This document shows positions 38,497 to 47,456 of a DNA stretch of 48,011 bases, piece by piece (within the stretch, counting starts at the first letter, position 1; every line of letters starts with the position of its first letter). Origin of the DNA: Eubacteriaceae bacterium (GTDB lineage: Bacteria > Bacillota > Clostridia > Eubacteriales > Anaerofustaceae); contig JAFXKY010000016.1 in assembly GCA_017531485.1 (NCBI GenBank), positions 1 through 48,011 on the forward strand, given 5' to 3'. The notes under the pieces are model-generated. The model worked only from the letters and a program-made list of their open reading frames with translations. It made no database searches and was not told the DNA's origin. A program made the position numbers and the translations under genes.

Positions 38497-38739
38497 TTAT
38501 TTAATGATGCCTTCTTTTACTAAGAGAGCTTTTACTGTATCTGTGGGCTGTGCGCCGTTAGCAAGCCATCTCTGAGCTGCTTCTGCGTTGATTTTTACTT
38601 CTTTTTCGCCAACCGGTTTGTAAGAACCGATATATTCGATTGCTTTACCGTCTCTCTTTGTGTTTACATCTGCTACTACGATTCTGTAGTACGGGTTCTT
38701 TTTAGCGCCCATTCTTTTAAGTCTGATTTTTACAGCCAT
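38497..38739 (-). CDS. rpsP: Ribosomal protein S16
   Basis: 80 residues, full length: [42 protein letters not shown].. and [19 protein letters not shown]. Small-subunit assembly protein. Ribosome site AGGAG just upstream. Second-last gene of the operon. Confidence 0.98.
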   Translation of the reverse strand: MAVKIRLKRMGAKKNPYYRIVVADVNTKRDGKAIEYIGSYKPVGEKEVKINAEAAQRWLANGAQPTDTVKALLVKEGIIK

Positions 38740-38773
38740 GGTTATTACTCCTGAATATTATTTTATTATTTAT

Positions 38774-40093
38774 TTACATAAAAGGGAATTTCATCTTTGA
38801 GAATTTCCGCTTTTGTGAACTCATTTGTTTGATAAGCTTCTTGCTCTGTTCAAAGCCGTTGAGAAGTCTGTTGACTTCCGTTACCGTCGTTCCGCTTCCT
38901 GCGGCGATTCGTCTTTTTCTTGACGCGTTGATGATCTTCGGATTGTTTCTTTCCTTCGGCGTCATTGACTGAATTATCGCCTTTGTGCGGTTCATTTCTT
39001 TCTGGTTGACTTCAAGCCCCTTCATCTTGCCTGCACCGGGAAGTGCTCCGAGAAGTTCTTCCATTCCGCCCATCTGCGCCATCTGTTCCATCTGATCGAG
39101 ATAGTCCTGAAGGGTGAAGGTGTTCTTGACGAGTTTTTCAGCCATCTTCTTTGACTTTTCTTCGTCAACAACTTCCGAAGCCTTTTCGATGAAGCTCATC
39201 ATATCCCCCATGCCGAGGATGCGGGACGCAACTCTGTCCGGGTGGAAAAGTTCGAAGTCCGTTATTTTTTCGCCTGTTCCGGCAAATTTGATGGGTCTTC
39301 CCGTAATGTAGCTTACTGAAAGCGCCGCACCGCCTCTTGCGTCGGAATCCGCTTTTGAAAGGATAAAGCCCGTGATGTTGACTTTCTCATTGAATGCCGT
39401 TGCGGCATCAACAGCCTGCTGACCCATCATGCAGTCGACTACGAAGAACACTTCATTCGGGTTTACCGCGTCGTGAATTCTTCCGATCTGCTCCATAAGG
39501 TCATCATCTACGTGCTGACGGCCTGCAGTATCCACGATGAGAACGTCATATCCATGCATTTTCGCATGTTTGAGAGCCTGGGAAGCGATAACTTCCGGCT
39601 CTTCGCCTTCCGTGTGGAATACGTCAACGCCGATCTTTTCCGCCAGGATCCTGATCTGGCTTACTGCCGCGGCACGCTGAGTATCGCAGGCAGCGATGAG
39701 GATTCTTCTGCTTTTCTTTTTTAAATAGTTCGCGAGTTTGCCGGCAGACGTGGTCTTACCTGAACCCTGAACCCCTGCCATCATTATTACTGTCGGCGGC
39801 TGCGGGGAAAAAGTGATCTCCTTTGCCGTCGAACCGATAAGTTCGGAAAGGGCGGAATGAACTATTTTTATTACCATCTGTCCGGGAGTGAGGGAACCGA
39901 GAACTTCTTCTCCGAGCGCCCTTTCCTTTACGGATGCGAGAAAGCTTTTTACGACTTTATAGTTTACATCCGCTTCTAAAAGCGCCATTCTTATCTCCCT
40001 GAGGGCAGAATCTATATCTTTCTCAGAAAGCTTACCTTTACCGGTGAGCTTTTTGAAAGTATCCTGAATTTTATCGCCAAGTGAATTAAACAT
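38774..40093 (-). CDS. ffh: Signal recognition particle protein Ffh (SRP54)
   Basis: GTPase that with 4.5S/SRP RNA brings signal-bearing ribosomes to FtsY at the membrane. 439 residues: N domain (1-95), GTPase G domain with G1 GVQGSGKTT (107-115), DTAGR near 188 and LSKADSDARGG near 245-255, then the M domain from about 325 with methionine-rich LDQMEQMAQMGGMEE and the RNA-binding block NASRKRRIAAGSGTTVTEVNRLL. Encoded 8 bp after ylxM. Confidence 0.98.
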   Translation of the reverse strand: MFNSLGDKIQDTFKKLTGKGKLSEKDIDSALREIRMALLEADVNYKVVKSFLASVKERALGEEVLGSLTPGQMVIKIVHSALSELIGSTAKEITFSPQPPTVIMMAGVQGSGKTTSAGKLANYLKKKSRRILIAACDTQRAAAVSQIRILAEKIGVDVFHTEGEEPEVIASQALKHAKMHGYDVLIVDTAGRQHVDDDLMEQIGRIHDAVNPNEVFFVVDCMMGQQAVDAATAFNEKVNITGFILSKADSDARGGAALSVSYITGRPIKFAGTGEKITDFELFHPDRVASRILGMGDMMSFIEKASEVVDEEKSKKMAEKLVKNTFTLQDYLDQMEQMAQMGGMEELLGALPGAGKMKGLEVNQKEMNRTKAIIQSMTPKERNNPKIINASRKRRIAAGSGTTVTEVNRLLNGFEQSKKLIKQMSSQKRKFSKMKFPFM

Positions 40094-40101
40094 ACTGTCA
40101 C

Positions 40102-40428
40102 CTACAAGATATTTCTGATTTTATCGATCAATTCCTCTATCTTCCCGCCGCCTTCAATATCCGTTACTTCTCCGGATATCTCGTCGAGAATTTCCATACA
40201 GCGGAGGTATTTGTCAAGCAGGTTCAGCTTGCTGTCATAATCCTCCAGGATCTTTTGTGTCCGTTTTATAAGGTCGAAGGCCGCCTGTCTTGAAACCGAA
40301 AGCTCGTCTGCGATCTCGCTCATGCTGAGATCCTCGTTATAAAACAGATTCATCGCAAGAGCCTGTTTTTCCGTAAGGAGCTTTTCATAAATGTCCAGAA
40401 GATATGCGCCTTTTATATGTTTTTCCAT
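40102..40428 (-). CDS. ylxM: YlxM (UPF0122) SRP-associated HTH protein
   Basis: 108 residues with a sigma-region-4-type HTH: YEKLLTEKQALAMNLFYNEDLSMSEIADELSVSRQAAFDLIKRTQKILEDYDSKL. YlxM is encoded before ffh across Firmicutes and modulates SRP GTPase activity in Streptococcus; a transcriptional role was also proposed. First gene of the operon. Confidence 0.95.
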   Translation of the reverse strand: MEKHIKGAYLLDIYEKLLTEKQALAMNLFYNEDLSMSEIADELSVSRQAAFDLIKRTQKILEDYDSKLNLLDKYLRCMEILDEISGEVTDIEGGGKIEELIDKIRNIL

Positions 40429-40451
40429 TCTTACCTCTGAGTCGCTGAGCT

Positions 40452-40480
40452 ATAATAACACATTGAAGAGCCGTTGTCAA
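40452..40480 (-). promoter_or_regulatory. Promoter of the ylxM-ffh-rpsP-khpA operon
   Basis: Minus-strand TTGACA (40475-40480), 17-bp spacer, TATTAT (40452-40457). Confidence 0.85.
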
Positions 40481-40585
40481 GCAAAAATACTTGATTTCAA
40501 GTAAAATTCCTTGACGGCAACAATATTTTCTTCACGGCTCATATTTTTTTGTATTATCGCATAATAAAAGAAAAAAGGAGAGCTT

Positions 40586-41218
40586 ATGAATATTAAAATA
40601 TACAGCGAATCATTTGAGGAAAATATAACTACGGCATACGGGAAGGTGCACTACCGCATAATATATCCGCGGTGTGAGTACCCCATCCGCACAGAATCCG
40701 AAGGAAGGATCAACGATGAATTCATTTCACTCGCCCTTTCGGGAAGGTCATTTATCAGAAATTCAATAAGGGATGCAGAAGCTCATGAGAACATTCCTTC
40801 CGAATACATCTCCGATTATTCTTTCGAGATGCGCCCGACATATGTCGGAAATCTGTTCGTGTCATTTCTGATGGAGATCATCGCCACCACCAATACGGGG
40901 AAAGTGGGAATAACATACGGCGCGAAGACATACAAAACATCTTCCGCAAAACGAGTCACTCTCGAAATGCTGTTCCGCGTAGCGGGTGTAAAGGAAATAT
41001 TGTGGGAGAGGATAATATCTTCATCATCTGTCGTTTCGGGAAAATGCTCATTTGAAGACTTTCTCATACATTATAAAATCACGGATTTTTTCCTCACATC
41101 CGAAGAGATGATACTGTTCTTTCCGCCGGACAGCATTGTCCGTGATCATAATGAGTACATTATTGTTCCGATAAAATACAAAGAACTGAAAGACAGCCTT
41201 AAATATCAGATCAATTAA
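40586..41218 (+). CDS. Cytoplasmic DUF3298/RsiV-like domain protein
   Basis: 210 residues without signal peptide or membrane helix. The pattern follows DUF3298 (the domain of RsiV and PdaC): IIYPRCEYP near residue 27-35, helix with RINDEFISLAL, YEMRPTYVGNLFVSFLMEII, KRVTLEMLFRVAG and finally FFLTSEEMILFFPPDSI..YIIVPIKYKELKD. In RsiV this domain binds lysozyme outside the cell; here the lack of any export signal makes that role unlikely. AAAGGAG is 8 bases upstream. Single gene. Confidence 0.7.
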   Translation: MNIKIYSESFEENITTAYGKVHYRIIYPRCEYPIRTESEGRINDEFISLALSGRSFIRNSIRDAEAHENIPSEYISDYSFEMRPTYVGNLFVSFLMEIIATTNTGKVGITYGAKTYKTSSAKRVTLEMLFRVAGVKEILWERIISSSSVVSGKCSFEDFLIHYKITDFFLTSEEMILFFPPDSIVRDHNEYIIVPIKYKELKDSLKYQIN

Positions 41219-41239
41219 AAAAGCCGGGATGAACCCGGC
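41216..41239 (-). terminator. Terminator of the first MalY/PatB-type gene
   Basis: GCCGGG (41223-41228), 5-base loop, CCCGGC (41234-41239), read on the minus strand into TTTTTTAATT. It abuts the stop of the convergent DUF3298 gene; on the plus strand no T-run follows. Confidence 0.85.
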
Positions 41240-41259
41240 GATATATGTATATATGTATA

Positions 41260-42459
41260 TTACTGATTGTCAAGTGCAGCTTTGATTCTGTTCATAGCTT
41301 CTACGATGTTTGCCTTCTGTGTTGCAGCATTTATACGGACATATGCTGTATATTTAGCGCCGAACTGTCCGCCTGCGTTAAGGCCTACGCCTGCTTTCTT
41401 AGCGAGGAAGTCTTTAACGTCTGTTCCTTCCGGAAGAGCATCTGTGAGGTCCATCCATACGAGGTATGTAGCTTCCGGATTTGTTATTCTTACTTTCGGA
41501 AGGTTTTCCTGTACGAATTTAGCCATGTAGTTCATGTTTTCAGTAATGTAAGCGTTGAATTCGTCAACGTAATATTCTGCTTCTGTGTAAGCTGCTCTGA
41601 GAGCTTCGCCGCCAGTGTAACCCATTGACGGAGCGCTGTTGCGTGAAGAAGTTGCTGTGAAAGCTTTGTAGTTTTCTTCATCAGGAATGATCACGTATGC
41701 AGCGTGGAGACCTGCGATGTTGAATGATTTACTTGCTGAAGAAGACATAAGAGCTGAAGAGTAGCTTTCCGGGTTTGCAGCGAGGAATGAAGTGAATTTG
41801 TTGCCCGTTGCAACGATATCGCAGTGGATTTCGTCAGCTACAACAAAAACGCCGTTTTCTCTTGCGATCTTACCCATCTTCTTGAGTTCTTCTTCTGTCC
41901 AGAGTCTGCCGAGGGGGTTGTGCGGTGAGCAGAGAACGAACATCTTCGCATCTTCTCTCTTACAAGCTTCTTCGAAAAGGTCGAAGTCGAGGTCATAGTG
42001 AAGAATGTTGTCAGTGCAGTTTTCCGTAAGGGGAACTTCGATGACGTTACGGTTGTTAGCCTTGATTGTATTTGCAAACGGGTGGTATACCGGTGTCTGG
42101 ATGATAACGCCGTCGCCTTCCTTTGTGAATGTCTGAACTGCTGTCGTTACTGCGGCAACAACGCCTGTGAGAGTTGTTATCCATTCTTTTTTAGCTTCAA
42201 AGCCGAATCTTCTTGACTGCCAGCCGATGATAGCATCATGAAGTCCGTCAACGCCGAATTTATAGCCGTAGATGGGGAATTCATCAGCTTTCTTTACTGC
42301 TGCTTCGATTTCCGGAGCAACAAAGAAGTCAGCATCAGCGATCCACATAGCGATCATATCATCAGCATTTTCAACTCCGAAAACGCCTTCCATGCCGTCC
42401 CATTTTGCACAGCCTGTGCCACGTCTTTTGATCATTTCATCGAAATTCATTTTACCCAT
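41260..42459 (-). CDS. MalY/PatB-family PLP-dependent aminotransferase / C-S lyase, copy 1
   Basis: 399 residues, fold-type I PLP enzyme. DEMIKRRGTGCAKWDG, PMW-like MWIADADFFVAPEI, VDGLHDAIIGWQSRRFGF, TPVYHPFANTIKANNR, CSPHNPLGRLWTEEEL, VADEIHCDIV and SASKSFNIAGLHAAY with Lys244 as the PLP lysine place it in the MalY/PatB group (cystathionine beta-lyase or aminotransferase). Precise reaction cannot be decided; the group includes both. AGGTGA stands 3-8 bases upstream. A close paralogue lies 1.5 kb away. Confidence 0.93.
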   Translation of the reverse strand: MGKMNFDEMIKRRGTGCAKWDGMEGVFGVENADDMIAMWIADADFFVAPEIEAAVKKADEFPIYGYKFGVDGLHDAIIGWQSRRFGFEAKKEWITTLTGVVAAVTTAVQTFTKEGDGVIIQTPVYHPFANTIKANNRNVIEVPLTENCTDNILHYDLDFDLFEEACKREDAKMFVLCSPHNPLGRLWTEEELKKMGKIARENGVFVVADEIHCDIVATGNKFTSFLAANPESYSSALMSSSASKSFNIAGLHAAYVIIPDEENYKAFTATSSRNSAPSMGYTGGEALRAAYTEAEYYVDEFNAYITENMNYMAKFVQENLPKVRITNPEATYLVWMDLTDALPEGTDVKDFLAKKAGVGLNAGGQFGAKYTAYVRINAATQKANIVEAMNRIKAALDNQ

Positions 42460-42550
42460 ATTTCACCTCAAATAATATTAGTGAATATATTATAGCACTT
42501 TTTTCGTCATCTGTGGGGAAATTCCCCAAAATAATTCTCTTTCTTGACCA

Positions 42551-43606
42551 TTATAACTCCATCATCGCAAAGAAGCTGTACTCAAACTTTCCTATACCTT
42601 CCGGTAAAATATCATAATGCATTTCTTCAAATCGCCGGAGATCATTGCGATGCAGGACTCCCGTGTATAGTATTCCGCTGAGCTCTGCCCATATTTTTTC
42701 GTCCTCATATGTACAGTAACAGGTATCATTTTTCACGTTCAACGCAGATGAAACAGCCTCCTGACCTTCATATCTGATATTTCTGACAAACGTTTCTTCA
42801 ATACCATTTATTTTTTCTTTATATACCGTAACTTTAAAACTGCAGACCACCTCAGTTTCTCCGTCGGGAGCAAATGTAAAAGTAACAAACCTGTCTTCTT
42901 CATATATCTCGCTCTCTGCCGCAACGCCCACAAGGGCAGTTTCCTGCCCTTGTGCTATTTTGTCTGTTGTTACAGTTCCGTATGTGAGGTGAACGGTGAA
43001 AATCACATCATCGTACTCTTTAAGAGATGTTGCGATATACATTTCGGTACTTTCATTCTTCCACATACCGTTAATCGTCGGTTTACTTTTCAGCATATCA
43101 CCGTCGTACTTATAATGGATTCCTTCAAATGTTCCCTCAAGACCGTATCTTTCTTCCACCGCATTTCTGAAACTCACTATGCACTCATTCGCTGTTTTAA
43201 AGAGTTCATCTTCAGTAAGGTCAGCCGATGTTTTTCTGAGAATATAATCCGTTGCAACTCCAACAAGCACATCTTTATAGACGTAATAGCTGTATACCAT
43301 ATCAAACCCCGATGAGTCAGAACACAATTCAGAATAGATATACAGATTCTCCCCGTCAATAAGCTCGTTGCTGACAAATTTATTCCCTATTTGCGGCCTT
43401 TGCCTTAACAACTCTTCACCACTTATACCGATTTCTTCCGTACCAAAAAGTTTATCGGAAAACGTAATGTCCGCAATATTATGTTGGTTCATAATGCCGG
43501 AAACATCACCACCATAGGAACATGAAGACAGCAACGTCAATACTATTATAAAGATTAATATCAGTGTATTTTTCTTGAATTTTAAATTGATTTTCTCTAT
43601 AGACAT
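42551..43606 (-). CDS. Lipoprotein of unknown function
   Basis: 351 residues. Basic start, hydrophobic segment TLILIFIIVLTLLSS and lipobox LSSC with Cys29, so a membrane-anchored lipoprotein. The mature part is mostly predicted beta (YSYYVYKDVLVGVATDYIL, MYIATSLKEYDDVIFTVHLTYGTV) with Tyr/Glu-rich surface; no known motif. AGGAGG lies 7 bases upstream. Sits between the two aminotransferase genes, same strand, with 91 bp to the downstream one. Confidence 0.7.
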   Translation of the reverse strand: MSIEKINLKFKKNTLILIFIIVLTLLSSCSYGGDVSGIMNQHNIADITFSDKLFGTEEIGISGEELLRQRPQIGNKFVSNELIDGENLYIYSELCSDSSGFDMVYSYYVYKDVLVGVATDYILRKTSADLTEDELFKTANECIVSFRNAVEERYGLEGTFEGIHYKYDGDMLKSKPTINGMWKNESTEMYIATSLKEYDDVIFTVHLTYGTVTTDKIAQGQETALVGVAAESEIYEEDRFVTFTFAPDGETEVVCSFKVTVYKEKINGIEETFVRNIRYEGQEAVSSALNVKNDTCYCTYEDEKIWAELSGILYTGVLHRNDLRRFEEMHYDILPEGIGKFEYSFFAMMEL

Positions 43607-43848
43607 AAAGATCCTCCTGAGATGCCCTTACTCAAGGTTTATCTCCTGAATCATTTTCCGCCTTGTACGAATTTTCAAAGAACACTCTTTCTTCGGATTT
43701 TTCATAACAAACATTTATCTAATTCATACTTTACATTCCCTCATAACACATCACTCCTTCATAACAAAATATTTTTCTCTTTCAATTCTTCATTTGTTCT
43801 CTGCAAATGCCCCGGCGGTGAAATAAATATAGCATTTTGGATCAAAAT

Positions 43849-43908
43849 TGTCTACCAACCGGCGGTTGCTTTTTGTCAACGAACGGTTGACAAAATAAAA
43901 AAACAGCA
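43849..43908. promoter_or_regulatory. Operator-like 60-bp module, copy 2
   Basis: TGTCTACCAACC (43849-43860), then CAACCGGCGGTTG (43856-43868, a 5-bp inverted repeat), and TTTGTCAAC (43872-43880) / GTTGACAAA (43886-43894), then AAACAGC. Spacing equals copy 1 at 10201. The 371-bp gap it sits in (43607-43977) has no other gene that I can support; the part nearest the lipoprotein has three TGTTATGA repeats on the minus strand, near 43700, 43741 and 43760. It could control the lipoprotein gene, whose start lies 240 bp downstream on the minus strand. Confidence 0.6.
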
Positions 43909-43929
43909 TACCAAAGCCATTTTTACAGC

Positions 43930-43960
43930 GAAAAAAACAAAAGGCACGTTTCCGTGCCTT
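43930..43960 (-). terminator. Terminator of the second MalY/PatB-type gene
   Basis: AAGGCACG (43941-43948), TTTC, CGTGCCTT (43953-43960), followed on the minus strand by TTGTTTTTTT. Confidence 0.88.
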
Positions 43961-43977
43961 GAATCTGGTATACTAAA

Positions 43978-45174
43978 TTATTTTTCAAGAGCTGCTTTGA
44001 ATCTGTTCATAGCTTCTACGATGTTAGCTTTTGTTGTAGCAGCGTTCATACGAACATAGCCTTTATAGCTTTCGCCGAACCAGTAACCCGGGTCGCAAGC
44101 AACTTTAACTTCATCAGCCATGAATCTGTTAACGTCTGTTCCTTCTTCGATCATCTGTGTGATGTCAACCCATACAAGGTATGTGCCTTCCGGTTTTACT
44201 ATTCTTACCTTCGGGAGGTTTTCTTTAACGAAGTTAACCATGTAGTTGATGTTTTCGCCAACATATGCGTTGAATTCGTCAACATAGTATTCAGCCTTTG
44301 TGTAAGCTGCGCTGAGAGCTTCTGCGCCTACGTAGCTGCCTGAAGAAGCACTGTTGCGGCCTGTTACGCCTTTGTATTTAGCGAGGTTTTCTTCGTTCGG
44401 GATGATTGCGTATGCATAGTGGAGACCTGCGATGTTGAATGATTTACTTGCTGAAGAGCACATCATTGCTGAGTCGTAGCTTTCCGGGTTCACAGCGAGG
44501 AATGAAACGAATTTTGTATCGCCCATTACGATATCGCTGTGGATTTCGTCAGATACTACGAATACACCGTGTTTTCTTGTGATTTCGCCGATCTTCTTGA
44601 GTTCTTCTTCTGTCCATACTCTTCCGAGCGGGTTGTGCGGTGAGCAGAGGATGAGCATTTTAGCTTCTTCTTTAGCGCAAACTTCTTCGAATACATCGAA
44701 GTCGATTTCGTAGTGGAGGATGCCGTCATTTTCTGTTTCTTTAAGCGGAGCTTCCATTACGACACGGTTGTTAGCTTTGATTGTGTTTGCGAACGGATAG
44801 TAAACCGGGCTCTGGATGATAACGCCGTCGCCTTCGTTTGTGTAAGCCTGAACTGCTGCTGTTACTGCTGCAACTACGCCTGTGATCGTTGTGATCCATT
44901 CTGTTTTAGCTTCGAAAGCGTATCTTCTTGACTGCCAGTCAACGATTGCTTCCATTGTTCCGGGAACGCCGAATTTGTAACCGTAGATTTCAAGTTCAAC
45001 TGCTTTTTTAACAGCTTCGCCGATTTCCGGAGCTACTTTGAAGTCAGCGTCAGCAACCCACATAGGAATTACATCGCTTGCATCTTCGATGCCGAACATT
45101 CCTTCAAGGCCGTCCCATTTAGCACTTCCTGTGCCGCGTCTGATAATCTGTTCATCAAAATTGATTTTTCCCAT
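43978..45174 (-). CDS. MalY/PatB-family PLP-dependent aminotransferase / C-S lyase, copy 2
   Basis: 398 residues, clearly homologous to the gene at 41260 along the whole length: RRGTGSAKWDG, PMWVADADFKVAPEI, TIKANNRVVME, LCSPHNPLGRVWTEEEL, SDEIHSDIV and SASKSFNIAGLHYAY with PLP Lys244. Differences include the C-terminal part (DPGYWFGESYKGYVRMN against NAGGQFGAKYTAYVRIN), near the substrate-entry side, so substrate range may differ. AGGTG ribosome site. Confidence 0.93.
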   Translation of the reverse strand: MGKINFDEQIIRRGTGSAKWDGLEGMFGIEDASDVIPMWVADADFKVAPEIGEAVKKAVELEIYGYKFGVPGTMEAIVDWQSRRYAFEAKTEWITTITGVVAAVTAAVQAYTNEGDGVIIQSPVYYPFANTIKANNRVVMEAPLKETENDGILHYEIDFDVFEEVCAKEEAKMLILCSPHNPLGRVWTEEELKKIGEITRKHGVFVVSDEIHSDIVMGDTKFVSFLAVNPESYDSAMMCSSASKSFNIAGLHYAYAIIPNEENLAKYKGVTGRNSASSGSYVGAEALSAAYTKAEYYVDEFNAYVGENINYMVNFVKENLPKVRIVKPEGTYLVWVDITQMIEEGTDVNRFMADEVKVACDPGYWFGESYKGYVRMNAATTKANIVEAMNRFKAALEK

Positions 45175-45283
45175 TATTCACCTCGGGGTATGTATTTTTT
45201 TATTTCTGTAACTTACAGTATATACTTTATTGGAACATTTTTAAAGAGTTAAAGTGAAAAATTTTAAATTCCCGCACAAATCA

Positions 45284-45305
45284 GGAGCTGCCCTGCGGCA
45301 GCTCC
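45284..45305. terminator. GC-rich stem-loop after the UroD-family gene
   Basis: Perfect 9-bp stem GGAGCTGCC (45284-45292) / GGCAGCTCC (45297-45305), CTGC loop. It follows the 45330 gene on the minus strand, but no strong T-run follows there, so termination is only moderately supported. Confidence 0.5.
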
Positions 45306-45329
45306 GTGAAAATACGGTATGTATTTTTA

Positions 45330-46343
45330 TTATTTGTACATTACTACTGAAAGTTTTTCAGCTTCGTCTTTGATCCAGCCGTTAACTTTCTGTACATCCG
45401 GATTCATTCTGTCCATAGATGTCATACCGCCGCTGAATACGTATCCACCGTTAACAGCGAGGTTATTGAATGTGTCACGTACTTTCTGACGAACTTCTTC
45501 TTCGTCAACGTTCGGCCATGTTGACGGCATTGTGTATTCAAATCCACCAATGATCGTGAGGTTGTTGCCAAAGCGTTTTTTGAGGCCAACGAGGTCGTTT
45601 TCTACCTGTGCCGGGTCCCATGCTCTTACACCGAGTTCTACCATCGGCGGGATGAAGTCTTCGCATCTTCCGCAGTTGTGATAGAAGATCGTAACGCCTC
45701 TTTCGTTTGCCATATCGAGGCATTCTTTATATCTCGGAACGAAGAAACGGTTGAACATTTCTACAGAGATGAACGGCTGAAGCTTTGTAGCTGAGTCATC
45801 AAGGAGGTAATATCCTTCCGGTTTGTAGTAATCAAGAACGTTCTTTGTGATGTATTTGCAGTATGTGTTCATGAAGTCGAAGAGTTCTTCACATTCTTCC
45901 GGATCATCAAAGAGAGCGCAAAGGCCTTCTGTGAAGCCCATCATACCGATGAACTGCTGGAAAAGATCTGCATATCCGCTGATTGTGAATAATGTCTGTT
46001 CAGGATCCGGCTTGATTCTTTCGATATCTCTCTGAGCTGCGAGTTCCCAGTCGATGTCTTCCATCTGCGGCATTTTGATGATGTTTCTCCAGTTTGAAAC
46101 GTCTTCAAGAATGAAGTCGTGTGTTCTCGGGATAGCTGCATAGCCTGTTTCTTCATTTGTGATAAACGGAACACCCCACGGGTCAAGACCACCCTGCGGG
46201 CCACGGAAGTTACCGATTACTGACGGGTCTGCCATTGTGTAAAGCGGTTTTCTGCCCGGACCGAATGCTGATACGGGAACGTATTCCGGTGTTTCACCTT
46301 TGAGCACTTTAAGGAAGTTTTCTTTTTGATTTAATGTTGCCAT
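45330..46343 (-). CDS. Uroporphyrinogen-decarboxylase-family (MtaA/CmuA-like) protein
   Basis: 337 residues with the UroD TIM-barrel: N-terminal NFLKVLKGETPEYVPV, middle FTISGYADLFQQFIGMMGFTEGLCALFDDPEECEELFDF, and C-terminal VTIFYHNCGRCEDFIPPMVELGVRAWDPAQ. The His/Cys pair in HNCGRC corresponds to the zinc site of MtaA/CmuA/MtbA methyltransferases rather than to the Asp/Tyr of true HemE, so methyl transfer to a corrinoid or coenzyme is the likely chemistry. No corrinoid protein or activator is encoded nearby. GGAGGAG ribosome site and its own consensus promoter. Confidence 0.88.
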   Translation of the reverse strand: MATLNQKENFLKVLKGETPEYVPVSAFGPGRKPLYTMADPSVIGNFRGPQGGLDPWGVPFITNEETGYAAIPRTHDFILEDVSNWRNIIKMPQMEDIDWELAAQRDIERIKPDPEQTLFTISGYADLFQQFIGMMGFTEGLCALFDDPEECEELFDFMNTYCKYITKNVLDYYKPEGYYLLDDSATKLQPFISVEMFNRFFVPRYKECLDMANERGVTIFYHNCGRCEDFIPPMVELGVRAWDPAQVENDLVGLKKRFGNNLTIIGGFEYTMPSTWPNVDEEEVRQKVRDTFNNLAVNGGYVFSGGMTSMDRMNPDVQKVNGWIKDEAEKLSVVMYK

Positions 46344-46388
46344 TGTATTCTCCTCCGTCTTAAACTTATTAAGGTTTATTTCCTTTAA

Positions 46389-46417
46389 ATTATATATTAT
46401 TCAACATCTGTTGTCAA
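46389..46417 (-). promoter_or_regulatory. Consensus promoter of the UroD-family gene
   Basis: Minus-strand TTGACA (46412-46417), 17-bp spacer, TATAAT (46389-46394), exact sigma-A consensus. Confidence 0.88.
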
Positions 46418-46510
46418 TAAGATACTCCTTAAATACTGAAAATTCCGTAACTTAGTTTATTTTTGAGTAACAGAAATTTCGTCTGTCTGACAAAATATTT
46501 TCCGTGAGTA

Positions 46511-46540
46511 TTGAAACCGGCCATCATAAAAATGTATAAT
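46511..46540 (+). promoter_or_regulatory. Promoter of the 46569-47821 operon
   Basis: TTGAAA (46511-46516), 18-bp spacer, TATAAT (46535-46540), 28 bp before the start codon; ribosome site CGGAGAG. Confidence 0.72.
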
Positions 46541-46568
46541 TTAATCATAAAAAACATCGGAGAGAATA

Positions 46569-47456
46569 ATGAGCAAAGACAAATCATCTTCTGATCCCAT
46601 AGCGCAGGAAAATAAGGATAATAACATAAAAAAAATACTCGTACCCGTCGCCCTGACCGTCGGACTTCTTGGAAATGCGGCTTCTGCGGAAGCTGTCGAT
46701 CTCGGTGGTGCACAGTCTTCTTCATCGGAAATAATCTCAGCGGACGCGTTGAACGCAGACATCGCTCCCGTGGATCTGTCACAGGACGAAGAAGATGACG
46801 ATGAAGACGAAGAAAAGCGTTCATACAAAGGAAAAAACCTCGCCAAATCATCTGCCGGAGCAGGTCTTCTGACGTCATCTGCCATTATGGAATCTTCCTT
46901 TGGTGAATTATTTCACCCCGTCCTCTTATCCGGCATAAAGTTTATGGGCATCTTCGCCATGCTTTCCGTTTTATTTATGGGAATGTTCAAGGCAATATAT
47001 CCTCAGAGGACGTTGGGCGAAATAATAAACAAGAAAAACATATTCAGGATTTTTATCGCGGCGGCTGTATTATTTATGACCAATCACATATGCGACAGTC
47101 TGTCGGAGCAGAGAAACATATTCCTCGAGCTTACCCAAAACGGCATCCTTCTCGCAGTAATCATAATATTATGGTACAGAATCTTCGAGTTAAAGGGAAA
47201 GTTCGGGAAAGTAATGAAGGATCTTTTCTGGGGAAAAAAGGGAAAATGGATATTCATTGCACTTATCTCATTCAACATCCTCATGAGCATCCTGCACATA
47301 ATTTACAGCACTGTAAAAACGGCAAATTCATTTACTTCACTTTTAATATTTTACATAATATCCGTCTTTTCCGTATTCGCAATATACGAATTATGCAAAG
47401 GCAGGATGGTGGAGGATGATGAATATGAAAGCAAACATACAAAGGAGAATATATGA
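46569..47456 (+). CDS. Multi-pass membrane protein with acidic linker, unknown
   Basis: 295 residues. A hydrophobic N-terminal segment (about 21-40, KKILVPVALTVGLLGNAASAEA) could be a signal peptide or anchor, followed by a Ser-rich and then very acidic linker (DEEDDDEDEEK, about 74-84). Then five hydrophobic helices: about 117-141 (PVLLSGIKFMGIFAMLSVLFM), 158-172 (FRIFIAAAVLFM), 187-203 (GILLAVIIILWYR), 222-244 (KWIFIALISFNILMSILHII) and 253-272 (LLIFYIISVFSVFAIYEL). No known motif. Its stop overlaps the next gene by ATGA. Confidence 0.7.
   Translation: MSKDKSSSDPIAQENKDNNIKKILVPVALTVGLLGNAASAEAVDLGGAQSSSSEIISADALNADIAPVDLSQDEEDDDEDEEKRSYKGKNLAKSSAGAGLLTSSAIMESSFGELFHPVLLSGIKFMGIFAMLSVLFMGMFKAIYPQRTLGEIINKKNIFRIFIAAAVLFMTNHICDSLSEQRNIFLELTQNGILLAVIIILWYRIFELKGKFGKVMKDLFWGKKGKWIFIALISFNILMSILHIIYSTVKTANSFTSLLIFYIISVFSVFAIYELCKGRMVEDDEYESKHTKENI

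Noticed and set aside
43622..44059. Open frame on the plus strand in the 43.6-44.0 kb gap
   Set aside because: It runs into the 3' end of the aminotransferase gene on the opposite strand and has no ribosome site or recognisable domain.
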